A DNA stretch of 64,000 nt. It comes from Melieria omissa. Taxonomy: Eukaryota > Arthropoda > Insecta > Diptera > Ulidiidae. The stretch is from NCBI GenBank assembly GCA_963971225.1, contig OZ020267.1, forward strand, positions 68,316,438-68,380,437, in the 5' to 3' direction. Positions 23,001 through 34,766 of this stretch are shown piece after piece (positions within the stretch are counted from its first letter, which is position 1; every line of letters begins with the position of its first letter). Under the pieces are notes generated by a model. It was not told the origin of the DNA and did no database searches. It worked only from the letters and a program-made list of their open reading frames with translations. A program made the position numbers and the translations under genes.

Positions 23001-25194
23001 AACAAATTGTTGTTAATTTCTGTTGGTTCTGCTTCGTTGCGAAAATTTCTATTTCGCTGAGAGTAGCCAAGAGACGCGTTCACTCAACGTACAAATGAAG
23101 GCGCAGGCGCTTCAAATTACTTTTGTCCACAAAAAGAGAAACAAATTTATGTAGTGAAAATAACAAGTAAAACAACCACAACCACAACAGCAAAGAAATA
23201 TGTGAACTTAAACTACAATAAAGTAGTTGATTGGTTAAGATGGAGTTGTTGTTGTTGCTTTAAGGACTTGTTATTTGAAGTTTCAATTAAATGCCACACT
23301 AAAAGTCACCGCACTCGAGCACGCCAAATTTTTCAAATACTTGGTTATATTTATTTTTTGTTAAAAAATAAATGCATTGAAAAAAATATGCAAAATTTTT
23401 AAATAGCAAAAACCACAAAATTCTTATGAACATAAAACTAGTTGCTTGAAAACAAAAAAAAACAATGAATAGAACTTCAGCTTGTAACAATTTTCAACAA
23501 AACGCAAACATATTTTCTTTAATTTCGCATGTTGTAAGTCGTGTATGAACGTTGTAAATTTTAAGTATTTTGTAGTTATTTCTTATAAATAACTTTTCTT
23601 TTCAATTTCAATTTTTTCAATTTAAATTTTTAACTCGAAAACTATTGCACATCTCAGAACCTTACTGCAGCGCGGCCGAAAACAGACTCAGCTCAGGTTG
23701 TGCTTGCAAAAACCACAACACCTGCAGCGACTAGCAAGCCAACAACAACAACAACAGCAACACCTCAGCAGCAGCAGCAGCAACTAGTGAATGAATGGAT
23801 GAACCGACGAATGCTCAGCTGGACGTACGGTACCCACTTGTGCGCGTATGTCCGTCTGTGCGGCTTTCGCGTGCACACGAGCGCGTTGACTGTGTCCATT
23901 GTCTGCGTTTGCGCCTGCGTCGTCGCAGCAGCCACAGCCACAGCCACACTCGCAGTCGCAGTCGCTGCTGTTGTCGTCGACAGTTGCGCACAAGCCACCA
24001 GCTACAGCATTCAAAAGGCAAACAGTCTGGCGGCCGACTGTTAACCAAGCCAAGCCAAGCCAGACCAGACCAAGCCGAGCCAAGCCGATTCGAGCCAATC
24101 CCCAACCGGGCAGCGACAACATACGAACAGGTGAATTCGTTGCCTGCTGCTCGTTGTTGCTCGTTGTCGTTATCCCCATCGCCGCCATGCTCGTTTGGCT
24201 TTTGCTGTATCTGCGCTTAGACATCTCGACTTGTAGCTGAACATGACAGCGCCGCCGCCGCGCGCACTGCCCTCTCGTTCGAAGCCAAGTTTTCAGTTGC
24301 AGTTCGAGTCGACATGTAAACATTGCTGACTTTGGCGTTGAAGTTCAATGGAGATTATGGCTTTAATGTTTTTGAGATTTTATGCGTCTGCGCAACATTG
24401 TCGGCGCACAATTTTCCTCTACCGAGTCGTACTTGCAACTTTTCAAGTAGTTTTGCATTAAAAATAATGCTTTTATTTGTCAAAAGCGCTGCATCGATTG
24501 CTGGGTAAATATGTAAAAAGTGTAATCGGCAGATTTTTGCTACTTTTACGTCAACCCAGCAAAACGCTTTTTGTTCGCTCGTTCGTTCGTTTATTGTCTC
24601 AATTACAGTGGGAACTCTTCTTGGTGTAGATTAAGCAAGTTGAGCAATTGAGATGCGGTTGTGACAGTTTACTGGAAGTTCGAGTCTCATTTACGACCAT
24701 TTGACTACTCATGACTGGCTTAGATTGGCCTCAATAGTTAAAGCAGTGGACGGACTGGACTTTAATGCCTATTTTGGAAATGTTTCTTTCTTAGAACTTA
24801 TCAAAAATGAGGTGAGGTTATATTAGACGGACAGCTAGCTGATCACTCGACTAGTGCACTTGGAGTCCTCTGAAGCCGAAGCGCGAAGAAGTGTTACTAA
24901 ATACTTCTATCCATTGTTCAAACAGTAGAGATCAAGTATAAGTATTTGAATATTCTCTACTTCAAACTTCTGGATAATATCTAAATTAACAAATGAGAAG
25001 ACTGAGCTCTCCTGATCATAATTGTTTTTGCTTTTGTTTCTTGTTTTCAATTTTCAGATTTCAACCCTGTTGAACCCCTAAGTTTACCTTGTGTCTCGAT
25101 ATTACTTTTTGGTATTTAAATCATGAAATATTTGCTTAAGAAGTATTTGAATTCTCCACGCCTCTTTATTAGAGCTAGTTTATTTTTAAACAAT
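20044..25194. other. Non-coding stretch with CAA/TTG, GT and GCCAA repeats
   Basis: No supported gene. Features are a self-complementary run at about 20298-20313 (CGTTCGAACGTTCGAAC), CAA repeats at about 20401-20424 and 20785-20815, a GT/CG stretch at about 20930-20970, TTG/CTG repeats at about 21370-21420, CAG repeats at about 23766-23782 and a degenerate AGCCAAGCC tract at about 24045-24100. Long overlapping ORFs at 23784-24323 on both strands come from this biased composition. Confidence 0.5.
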
Positions 25195-25198
25195 TTAA

Positions 25199-25908
25199 GG
25201 CAGGTTCTCACATTGTGGGGGGAAAAAAACGATGTCTTTTTCGCCTTATCGTGTAGATATATGTTTCAAAAATGTGCTCCAGAAATTTCAGATCAAAATC
25301 TGAAAAATTACAAAAGTTACAGGCCGTTACATAGAGCAGTGTCGAGCACCGGCCAAGCGCGCTTTAAACTTTAAACGCGTTTTTCTGGGAACCACATTTT
25401 CGGACCTAACGGAAGTGATTGAAGGCGCTGGAATGAACCAATCATCACCAATTTTTTTTTTTTAATGTTCCTTAGGGTTTTTTCTAATAAACGAACCACG
25501 ATCAGCCAAAAATATTGCAAATTGTTTATTAAAAAAAATAATAAGTGAATAAAAAAATGCGAAAATCGTAATTTTTTTTCAAAACCTCATAACTTTTGTA
25601 ATTTTGATTTTTTTTTCATGATCTTGGTTCATTCAATAGATAATACGGTACACATTAAGAATGTGTTCGATTTTTGTGTTTCAGATCACAGGTTTTGACG
25701 GAATCACTTCCGGTAGAGGGACACCTCCTCGCCGACAAACCGCCACTGATGGACGCCCGCTCCCCCTCTTTTTTGATTCATTCAATTTGAAAAATTGTAT
25801 TCTCTAAATAAATGTGTGTTCATATCCAGAAACAATTTTCAGTGTTGTATCTTTAACCGTTTCCTAAAAAAAGTTCACTTTTTCGGATCCACAAGGTGAG
25901 AACCTGCC
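25199..25908. mobile_element. TTAA-targeting non-autonomous element (Kolobok- or piggyBac-like)
   Basis: Terminal inverted repeats GGCAGGTTCTCAC at the left and GTGAGAACCTGCC at the right are perfect over 13 bp, and the match extends inward with one mismatch through TTGTGG. Both ends abut TTAA (25195-25198, 25909-25912). Length is 710 bp with no transposase. TTAA duplication fits piggyBac and Kolobok. The GG start is closer to the usual Kolobok terminus than to the CC start of piggyBac, so the superfamily is undecided. Confidence 0.8.
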
Positions 25909-25928
25909 TTAAGCTCAAGATGGGTTAA

Positions 25929-26159
25929 CCCTTATTCTCATACCCGGGTACCCGGGTGCCCACTGCGATGTATTTTCGTGAAAAAAACTGACAAATAATG
26001 ACAATTTTTTTTGTACCTTCCGGATCCTCGTTATTTAGGTGAAAAGCGAACAAATCATATATTTAAAAAAAAAATCACTTTTTAATTAACAAAATATTGA
26101 AAACTTAAAAATTTCATGAAATGGAACGACGTTAGTAAGTTTGGGTATGAGAATAAGGG
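25929..26159. mobile_element. piggyBac-like MITE (231 bp)
   Basis: The ends are CCCTTATTCTCATACCC and its exact inverse, 17 bp each, and both are flanked by TTAA (25925-25928, 26160-26163). Just inside the left end is a palindromic CCCGGGTACCCGGG. It lies only 16 bp from the end of the preceding TTAA element, counting between the last base of that element's TTAA and the first base here. No coding capacity. Confidence 0.85.
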
Positions 26160-26265
26160 TTAAATAAATTTTGTATCAATTTTTTTTTTTAATTACATAA
26201 AAAGTATTTAATAAATAGTTATGAAAAATACAAAATTATCACTTTTTGATTTTATTTAACCATTA

Positions 26266-27604
26266 CACAGAGCAACAAAATCGACATTATTTTTTTTTTC
26301 TGAAATCAAACCATACTTTTCTAAAGGATTTTTGGACGCTGATCACAACTGCGTACTTAGATTTTGGATTGTTTGAGCGGCTTAAGAAATATTGATGGTT
26401 TTCCTCGGAGGGCGTTTTCCATGTTTTTTGACCATTATACGCATGCAGCTCCTACAAACCTGAAGTCTAAAATGCCATTTTTTTAACATAGATTAACAAT
26501 ACTCTAACTATGTATTTAAAATTTAAAACATTAAAATCGGTTCAAATTTGCAAGAGTTATTCATTTGCAAAGTCAAATTTTCAGTTACTTTGCAAGATTG
26601 CGAATACACAAAAGAATTTTTCTTACAAAAAATATATATTGTCATATAGTGAGAGAAGAATGTTGGGGCTTTCATTTAAAAAAGAAATTTTTGAAATACG
26701 ATGTTTGTAATAGAGTATGTGTACAAATATGTAAGTTCTCCATTGATAAATTCAGCAACAAAAGCAAGGATTTCCTTTTGAGCTATAATATCGGAGCACA
26801 CTTTTAGGCAGCGGTATGAAAATGCTCACATTCATCAAATGCCCTTGATTCATAAAATTTTCAGCTTTGATTTTGATTTTTTTTTGCGCCCTAAAAATAT
26901 GTCGCAGTGAAATATGGAAAAACAGCAAGTAGTTTGCTAAGTGTGTGTGGTTGAAATTTTTGCTTGTGTGATGCAACTCTTTTTAGAATAGCTCCTACAG
27001 TAATGAACCAATTCAAATTTTGTTAATGCCCTTGAAAAGACAAATATTGACGCTTGCGAAAATACTTTAGCTACTTTCGTCAATGACGCGAAAAGCATTA
27101 GGAGATTTCAATACAAACACGTGTTCAGAAGATGAAGTCGCATTTACACTCTAATCAGCATAGGCCGAGAATGACACATACAATAAAAAAAATCTGTTCT
27201 ATAAGTTTAAGTTACAACCTTACACTATACATTGCACACTAACTCCTTTTTGAAAATTGCAACACCGATTTTAAATGAATTTTTATGAAAAATTCGCGAA
27301 AATTGAACTTTGAAGGGCCATAGCCATGTTAACCCTTGACCAATCGAAATCGACTATGGTCAAAGTTATAGCTTGAGGATTCGTTATTGTGTCATAAAAA
27401 AATGATCGCGTTTTTCAACATATTCTAAATGCAATAAAAATTCAAAGATGAAAAAACGTGGAAAACACCTCCTAGCAAAAACCACCAATAACTTACAAAC
27501 CGCTCAAACAATCGAAAAACTAAGTACGCAGTTGTGATCAGCGTCCAAAAATCCTTTAGAAAAGATTTACTAGAACTCGGAAAAATTTTGGCTGTTGCTC
27601 AGTG
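26266..27604. mobile_element. Long-terminal-inverted-repeat DNA element (foldback-like)
   Basis: The left arm starts CACAGAGCAACA and the right arm ends TGTTGCTCAGTG. After a divergent stretch, the arms share a long inverted match: 26317-26420 corresponds to the reverse complement of 27459-27560, including CTAAAGGATTTTTGGACGCT and GATCACAACTGCGTACTTAG. The outer ends are each next to TTA (26263-26265, 27605-27607), giving a possible 3 bp target duplication. The interior of about 1 kb has no recognisable protein. CAC/CAG ends with a 3 bp duplication suggest a CMC-type element, but this is an inference. Confidence 0.7.
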
Positions 27605-27950
27605 TTATTAATAAAATAGGATTTTCATCAAACACAATTCGTAGATTTCAATAAGAACACAAACTTTCTTTGATATCGCTGCAAATTATTGGGAATTATT
27701 TTAAGGATAAGAGTAAATTGTTTGTAATTTGCTTCGAATTCACTTTTAAAAATATTAATTTGTTGGTGCATACTTAAATTAAACCCATAAATCAATTGTA
27801 ACTTTTGTTATAAGACAGGGGCCTATATAGCCAATAATTTGTCAACAGTTTCAATCACTATACATCGTATCTACGTTCTCACATTAGCAAAAATCTCTTT
27901 TCATCTTTAAACATTTAAAAGAATAATAACAAAAAAAAACTTTCCCGAAA

Positions 27951-28190
27951 CTAATTTGTTTTTTTAATAGTCTCGCTTACGCTCAATGATCTAAAATTTG
28001 TATGATCTAAAAACATGTCTAAAGAGTAGTTGAGTTCGTCGACCAAAATGTCCTTTAGGATTTCGGTACAAGCCTTTTGGATGGTTTCTACGTTCTCAAA
28101 ACCCTGTTTTTCATCGGCAAATGCATTTTTTGAAAAGGTGAAAGTCGCACGGTGCCGCATCAGGTAAAAACGAGGAGAGGTTGATGGTTA
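27951..28190 (-). pseudogene. Mariner transposase C-terminal fragment
   Basis: Reading the minus strand down from about 28185, one frame gives PDAAPCDFHLFKK, the conserved PD..PCDF.LF block around the last catalytic Asp of mariner transposases. The neighbouring frame then gives FENVETIQKACTEILKDI, the C-terminal helical region that normally follows. A frameshift between the two and a stop near 27960 show it is dead. No inverted repeats were found around it, so it is a decayed fragment. Confidence 0.6.
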
Positions 28191-31100
28191 AAATTCGAAT
28201 TTTAGTAAACAAAAAAACAGTCAAAACAAGTGTCGATAGATGAGATGGCATCCTTCGATAGCCGAATGTTCAGTTAAAATGTGATAAATTTATGCTATTG
28301 AGATGCTTAAGCTTCGCCTTACCAAAAATTTTTGTATACGTCGTTTACCAATGTCGTTCACTCAAATGACCCCAGGCACTTCCGCCGCAATTTTGAGTAA
28401 AACTCACAATAAATATACAGTAATATATAAATTTTTTTCATACTTCAATATTTAGGATCTTCCTCTGGTGATAGTTCGTTTTTCGATAAAAGGCCTAACA
28501 ATTAATGATTTATTTTGCGACTATGAAAAATATTAGAAGATTTCTTTCCAGAGGGTTTATTGAACACATAATTAGGTACGTAAAAAAAAATTTTTGTGAG
28601 TTTTATTCAAAATGGCAGCAAAAATGCTTGGGATCACCCAGTCAGGTATTTTGTATACAAAGTGACATAATTCAATTTTAAACATGAACAAAACTTCTAA
28701 ACAAAATATGTTTTCATGTAATTGAAAATTATCAAATTTGTGGTTAATTTGAGGATTTGATCGAATTTTAAGAATTTCAATGAAGATTTTAGCTAAGCTT
28801 GTATGAATTGCCGCCAAGTTTTGATGGAATCTGCGGTGATCGCGGAATTCAGTTGGCTAACACGTTAGTCATCATTTATGACCAGACAATCGTTTTTAAA
28901 TCGCGTTTACCACTTATGAACTCCAGCACAGTATAAACAATCATCATTATAAACTTGGTTCATTAATTTAAATGCTTCCGTAAAAGTTTAAACATTTTTA
29001 AAACAAAAGCTAATATTTGATCTTTCTTCGATGCTCATTTTTATACGACGACACAAACATACTTTCACTTCAGATGCAAAAACTTCGCTTTCAGTGCACC
29101 AAATTTCATGAAATGTTTACTAAATATCGGGAAATATATTAATTTCCAATGCAGTAAGTCACATAAGCCACCACAAAATGCCCTATTGGGAAAGTGCACT
29201 TTACTTTAAAAAACTCGTAATACTAAACCGGCAAAAAAAAAAATGTAAAACCCCCCCAAGACCAAGTTCTGGCTACGCCCCTGCTATAAGATGAAAAATA
29301 GGTGAAGTTGCTCTCAGGCAACTTTGGGATCAAAAGGGTTAACCAGTCAGTTAGAATTAACAATTGTGTGCAGTGAATCAAATAATTTCTTCTATTATGA
29401 AACCCTTTTAAAATTGTTGTAAAATTGGGCATTCATAATAATTCATAGTTTTTTTCGATTTAAAACTGGATTTAAACAATGAAAGTTGTAAACAAACTAT
29501 AGAAAACCATACCGAAAATGTATAGAGTTCTTTTTTATAGGCATTGGAAAACATTTTCTAGAAAATATGACTGCGATATATACAAAGATCAGTCTTAGGA
29601 GCTTCAATGAGGCACGCAAGGTGGTTTTGGGTGTTCGAACTCCCCAAATATCTTTTTGCTATATAAGTGTTTGGTGGAAAAATTGTTTTAAATGGCAAGT
29701 TTTAGGCTCAAAAATTGTGTACGAAACCCGCCAAATTAGATTCTGTGTTTGATACTTTGCAATTCTTTGCAGTCCCAATTGTTCTCATTCGATTTGCTAT
29801 TCCAATGCAGCTACAGTGATCGTTAAAGACAATCATACTTCACATTAACCTGCAACTAGTTCAGAGAACTGCTATCTAATAGAGTAGAAAACCAAATTCG
29901 TTCTCTTTCTGACAAACTAAAATAAACTAAATCGATCCATTTAATGAGTTTCTACTGCATGCGTACTTGAGTTGCACTCATTTTGCTGCGCCTATTGATT
30001 AGTCAATCGTGCATTGAATTTTGAGCGTCAGTAGCGGCGCGTTTGCGCAGACATCCGCCGCTCACGGATATTCGCATGCAACGCGAAAGCCCTTTTAAAA
30101 ACTTTCAAGTATTTGGCAAAGCGGTGTGTTGTTTGATTATACATACAGTAAGCAATTTACTGATTACTCATTACTCAATATTTCTCAAACTCTTTTATTA
30201 CTTTGTACTTTTGTGTGCAAGTCTTTAATTGCATTTTAATTTAATTTAGTGTCATTTGATAAGTGCATTCCCCTTCCTTTAATGGTTTTTGGCAAACACT
30301 TTTTATAAACGCAGCAATGTGTGCGCTCGATAAGTGCGCAGAAATCGGGAGTGAATATGCCGTCAACGCTCATTAATATGCCCGGTGCGTTCGGATCGTT
30401 GCTGTCACAGCCTTTTAGAACATAAATTCGATGTGTGGTTTTATTTTTTCCCCGCCCAATTCACATTCACGTGTTTTTACTGTTTAAACTGATTTTTGTA
30501 CATTTTTAATCTTGCAACATCAAGCGGTCACGTATCACGTACGCTCTATGTGCGTGCGTGTGTGTTTGTGTTTGTGTAATTCAGTCAGCTTCATCGAGAC
30601 GCGAAATTCGTCGTAAAACTGAGCACTGAGTAGCTTTTAGTAAAATTACAACAATGCTGCTGTGGATATTGGCGAATAATTACATGGCAAATAAAAAACA
30701 AAGACAACTTAATAAATAAGAGTGCTAAAAGGAAATTAAAATTAGTTAAATTAACTGTACAAATACTGATAGTGCAAATATGTTTTGCAGTTAGACGGCA
30801 ATGTGACGGGTTAGTGCAATTTTTGGCGTGCAATTATAGAACTTGTGAAGAACTTAAAATGCATTGCAGTGGGAATGTGCGCGAATGAGCAAATAGTGTT
30901 GGAAATATTGCATCACGGTAGCTGATCTAACAAAGTTTGAAAGTCCGGTTACTTATGACCCAGATTGCGGATAGTCGGCTATGTGGTATCATAATCGTTT
31001 TCACACTGAATCTTGATATTTCTTAACGCTCACTCAATCAGGTCCATCCAGTTCCTTGCACTCGATCTCCATTCACTAAATAAAAATACGATTACATTGC

Positions 31101-31395
31101 TCTTTACTTTATTAAGGTTTAGGGTCAAGTTCAGGTGACAATTCTACAACACAATGTCTAGCATTAAAAACTATTAAAAAGATTTTAATGTAGGGCTAAA
31201 TTAAAACTATGGTTTATAATAAATGCGTTCAAGAACTCACAGTTGTGCTTTTAGAACGCTGCTGCTACGCTGACCCTAAAGTCAGTTGGACACGTTGGTA
31301 CGGCGCAGAATCCGTTAGCAAAGCACCTCACTTAAAGTGGGTCGAATAATAATAATAATAATTTTAAAGGCATTTAGCATAAACACAGAACTTGA
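28191..31395. other. Non-coding stretch, mostly featureless
   Basis: No supported gene. A C-rich segment near 29250-29285 may be a decayed copy of the repeat tail seen at 9200 and 49500. At about 29335 the sequence AAAAGGGTTAA resembles a TTAA-element end, but no partner terminus was found. GT repeats lie near 30550 and AAT repeats near 31348-31360. Confidence 0.45.
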
Positions 31396-31669
31396 TTAAC
31401 CCTTTCGGTTATTCTATGCCATATGGCATAGTCTCTTTTCAGTGCCTGTTTTGGGTCAAAAACTTGTGGATACTATATTTTTATATTTTTGTATTTTTCT
31501 CTGAAGGTTTTTATACCAAATAATCAGAAAAATATTTTGATTAGTGTCCCAAGTAAATTGTAAGGGTTCAGAAAGTGCGCAGTCCTATCGAGCTGCGTAT
31601 TTTACAAAAAGAGGTCACTTCGTACTTTTATTTATTCTATTACAAAAACCAATTTATTTTATAGGTTTA

Positions 31670-32937
31670 CAGTCTGTCCAGTAGAAGCGTGATCGTCGTA
31701 ACTTGGAAACTATTTGTCCGATTCGTTTCAAACAAACTGCATTTTATGCGTTTATAATATTTATTGTACGCAATATTTTTAATAACAGGTATAGTCGCCG
31801 CCATTCGCTATTATGGCCTCAAACTTCCGACCCATACTTTGCGCTAAGATCTGAGCAAGTTGCCGAGGCAATCGACTTCAAATCAGCCGAATTTGCCTCG
31901 ATAACGGTTTTGCTGTCAATATACTATTTCCTCTGAGTTTCTGCTTTACAATTGCCCACACATTTTCTATCGGGTTGGCATCAGGCGACTGTAAGGGCCA
32001 ATCTAACACTTCTACCCCATTTTGCTGTTTCCACTCAGCACACATTCGGCTGCGATGTTTGTGGTCGTTGTCTTCTTGTATAATCCAAGAGAGTCTTCTT
32101 CTCCCGAGCATCTTCGCAGCTGATGGTAATAAAGCTTTTTCATAAATTTTGTTCATCAAAACCGCGTTGAAGTTGATGGTTATAACGAAAAGTCGCCCAA
32201 ATCCTTTTTCTGAGAAACAGCCCCAAACATGGACCTTTACTGGGTCTTTAACAGTTCGTTGGAGCAATCGGTTGTTAGCGGTACACCAAGATCGATTTAT
32301 GCTATTATTTGCCCAAAAATAGGATTCATCCGTGAATATTACATTATTTCAAATCCGATCTGAATTGGCATAAGCCCAGGCAAGCCGTTTTTGAACGTGT
32401 GATGATGAGAGCAACCGTTTTTTCAAAGAGCTCCGGTATTTAACGCCGTTAGTTCTTAAACGTCCTCGATCCGTCTCTTTTGATATTTGAACATCACTTT
32501 TCTTTAAAACTGCTTTAGTTTTACGCAACGATAAGCCCGGTTTCGTCGCAAACAAATCAATGATCTTCTTGTCCTGTTATGGGGAGGTCTTTTTTTCAAG
32601 GCCCCGCCCAGCCAAATCGTCGACATTTTTTGCTTCCATAAACCGATTCGTCCACTTCGTTACGAATGACTTCGACTTCTTCATATATTTTGCTGCAGCT
32701 ACACGTGACATTTATGGCCTTCTAGGGTGTAGACAAAGGTATACGGCTTCAAGTCGTTTCTCTCACGCGGAGCTCATCTTGTTAAAACACCCTGTACTTT
32801 GTAATTGTTTCACAAGACTGACAATTTTTGCAGTGCGTATTACAAAAATGATGAGGCTACTTAGGTGCATTCAAATTTTTTTGATAACGGTACTCTAAGT
32901 GATAATGTGGTCGATCACGCTTCTACTGGACAGATTG
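31670..32937 (-). mobile_element. Tc1-like transposon, full length but inactivated
   Basis: Terminal inverted repeats of 26 bp (31670-31695 and 32912-32937) differ at one position and share GTAGAAGCGTGATCG at the inner end. TA flanks both sides (31668-31669, 32938-32939). The element is 1268 bp with a single transposase pseudogene on the minus strand (32777-31779). It is inserted inside the TTAA element 31400-33164. Confidence 0.92.
31779..32777 (-). pseudogene. Tc1-family transposase pseudogene (DD34E)
   Basis: From ATG at 32777 to a terminal TAA at 31779 one frame spans 999 nt (332 codons plus stop), the usual Tc1 length, with no net frameshift. It shows the N-terminal helix-turn-helix part, FATKPGLSLRKTKAVLKKSD, and the catalytic blocks FTDES, QEDNDHKH and NPIENVW. 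The second Asp and the Glu are separated by 34 residues, as in Tc1. Five premature stops interrupt it: at codon 5, before MSRVAAAK, before QDKKIIDL, before NNVIFT and after SRQIRLI. Some of these are consistent with CGA-to-TGA decay. It therefore cannot make active protein. Confidence 0.9.
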
Positions 32938-33391
32938 TATGTAAGTAGTCTAGTAGGTATTTCTTGCTTTAGTAAGTGTACAAAAAGTTAGATCCCAAAT
33001 ATAGTTATTTCTTACTTTGCCATATTTCATGATGCCCAAAAACCACTTTTTCGAACAATATTTTAAAAAATAACTTTTGATTATTCATTATGTAGGCTTA
33101 AACAGTAATAAAATGGAAAATAATGACTTTTAAAGTTAAAAACAAAAAAGAAGTACCGAAAGGGTTAAGCGATGTTTCGGTACGTTGTGCGAAGGCAAAC
33201 CCAGCTTCAGGTGAGACTTTAGTAAATTCACAAACAGAATGTTGAAGGTTGGCAGGTTAGCCAAGTCAACTAGAAAAGTGGCCCATGTTTTGTCTACCGA
33301 GTAGCAGCGGTTGGGATAAGCTCCTCGCAGGTTGGTTGTAGCCTATCCAAGGCTTATCTGCACATGTTAGGGAAATCCTTGGTAGTAATGC

Positions 33392-33562
33392 TAAGGCCAC
33401 GTGTCCACTTTAGAGTTTTTTGCGTAGAGCTAGAGAAAACTCTCGTGTAGAGCAACGTACAGTAGTGCATACACCCCGTAGAGCTCTTTGCTAGATCTCT
33501 AAATCCACTCTATGGTAGAGTTCTCTTGCCTAAAAATCTCTACAGTGGATACACAATTTAAA
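33392..33562. repeat. Imperfect inverted-repeat segment, possible small MITE
   Basis: TAAGGCCACGTGTCCACTTT near 33389-33409 is roughly inverted as CAGTGGATACACAATTTAA near 33543-33562. Internal TAGAG and CTCTA motifs repeat in both orientations. The ends match only in part and target duplications are unclear, so this is a weak call. Confidence 0.35.
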
Positions 33563-34220
33563 AGTGCTCGATCGATGATATTTCAGATAACTGAATGCAA
33601 TGATAAGATGAATATGAAAACTTTCCAACCAAGCTTAATCCGTTTTTTGTGGACTTTCAACTATGTGTTCACTAGGGATCGCAATTTTTTGCCATTTTGC
33701 GATCCCGGGATTTTCGGGATTGAAAAGTCAAATCCCGGGATCCCGGGATTTAATCCCGGGATTCAAATAACAATTTTTACCAAATTGCATAAATACTTGT
33801 TTATAATATATTTACCATAAAAATGGACACAGTTTAATCACATTTGGGGTAGTTTTAAGATTTTTTATCTTGAATTTAATCACATTGTAAGGCGGAAAGG
33901 GAGGCAGTCGGTGTTGAGTCGTCGAAGTGGTTGGTTGTGCGCGGCACATCACCAAAATCCAGTTGTCATTTACAATCAGTTGTCAATTACATTCAAAATT
34001 GTCAGTTTAAATTTAAATCAAATAAATAAACATAGTCATCCTTGACAACATTTTGTTTAACTTAAAAGTTTTTCATTTGACATTTAACTTCAGTTTGATA
34101 ACATTTTGTTTTATCCAAAAATGACACTTAAACATAACTTATTGCTTTGCATCAAATGTATCATAAAGTACATATATACGCATATTTGATAAAAAAAATA
34201 AAATAGTTAATTTGTTAGTA

Positions 34221-34766
34221 TTGGGTGTACAAGTAGAAAACCGCCGTTTTTTTCATAATTTGAGGCTTTATTGCGTATAGCAAGGGAAATGGATTGCTGA
34301 GTCACACCCAAAGAATCCGCGAGTTCTTGTTGCGTCTGACAAGAATCTTCATCCAACAGAGTCTCCAAAGCTGCATCTTCAAACTTTTTCACGGGACCCG
34401 GCCGATCCTTGTCTTTCACGTCATAATCACCATTTATGAATTTCACGAACCATTCTCGACACGTTCTTTCAGTGATACACGACTCACTATAAGTTGCTAC
34501 AATCATTCGACGCTCTTCAGCTACAGATTTTTTCGAATGAAACGCGAAAAGCAAAATCTCCCGCAAATGACGCTTATTCGGTTCAAATTTCGACTTCTTC
34601 ACGCACCAACAAAAAATGGACAATAAGAATAAACAAGCAAGATGATGTGGAGTTGTTAACCGATATCTTAGCTTGCCATGTGATGTTTCTGATCGGAATT
34701 CTCTCACCGATTTCCAAAGGTGGCACCACCCAGTGGAAAACGGCGGTTTTCTACTTGTACACCTGA
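34221..34766 (-). mobile_element. Deleted mauritiana-type mariner nested in the hAT element
   Basis: Terminal inverted repeats share GGTGTACAAGTAGAAAACCG and continue with CCGTT, close in form to mauritiana-subfamily mariner ends. TA flanks both sides (34219-34220, 34767-34768). At 546 bp it is less than half of a full mariner. It keeps the N-terminal part of the transposase on the minus strand and runs directly from that into its 3' inverted repeat, so the catalytic domain has been deleted. Confidence 0.9.
34245..34607 (-). pseudogene. Mariner transposase N-terminal remnant
   Basis: The minus-strand frame from about 34607 encodes FEPNKRHLREILLFAFHSKK, then TCREWFVKFINGDYDVKDKD, then LLDEDSCQTQQELADSLGVT and QQSISLAIR. 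These are the two helix-turn-helix units and the linker of Mos1-like mariner transposases. Residues after about the first 110 are gone because of the internal deletion. The open frame extends upstream past the inverted repeat, but that part is not transposase. Confidence 0.88.

Larger units (their letters stand above)
31400..33164. mobile_element. piggyBac-like MITE carrying a nested Tc1-like element
   Basis: The ends are CCCTTTCGGT at the left and ACCGAAAGGG at the right, both flanked by TTAA (31396-31399, 33165-33168). Total length is 1765 bp, but 1268 bp of it plus one TA belong to the Tc1-like element at 31670-32937. Without that insert the element is about 495 bp. A palindrome TATGCCATATGGCATA lies just inside the left end. 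No transposase of its own. Confidence 0.8.

Noticed and set aside
23784..24323. 179-codon minus-strand ORF with several long competitors
   Set aside because: Long frames exist in at least four readings of the same segment because of its biased, repetitive composition (AGCCAAGCC and CAG runs).
29321..29342. AAAAGGGTTAA as the right end of another TTAA element
   Set aside because: No inverted partner terminus next to TTAA was found upstream within a few kb.
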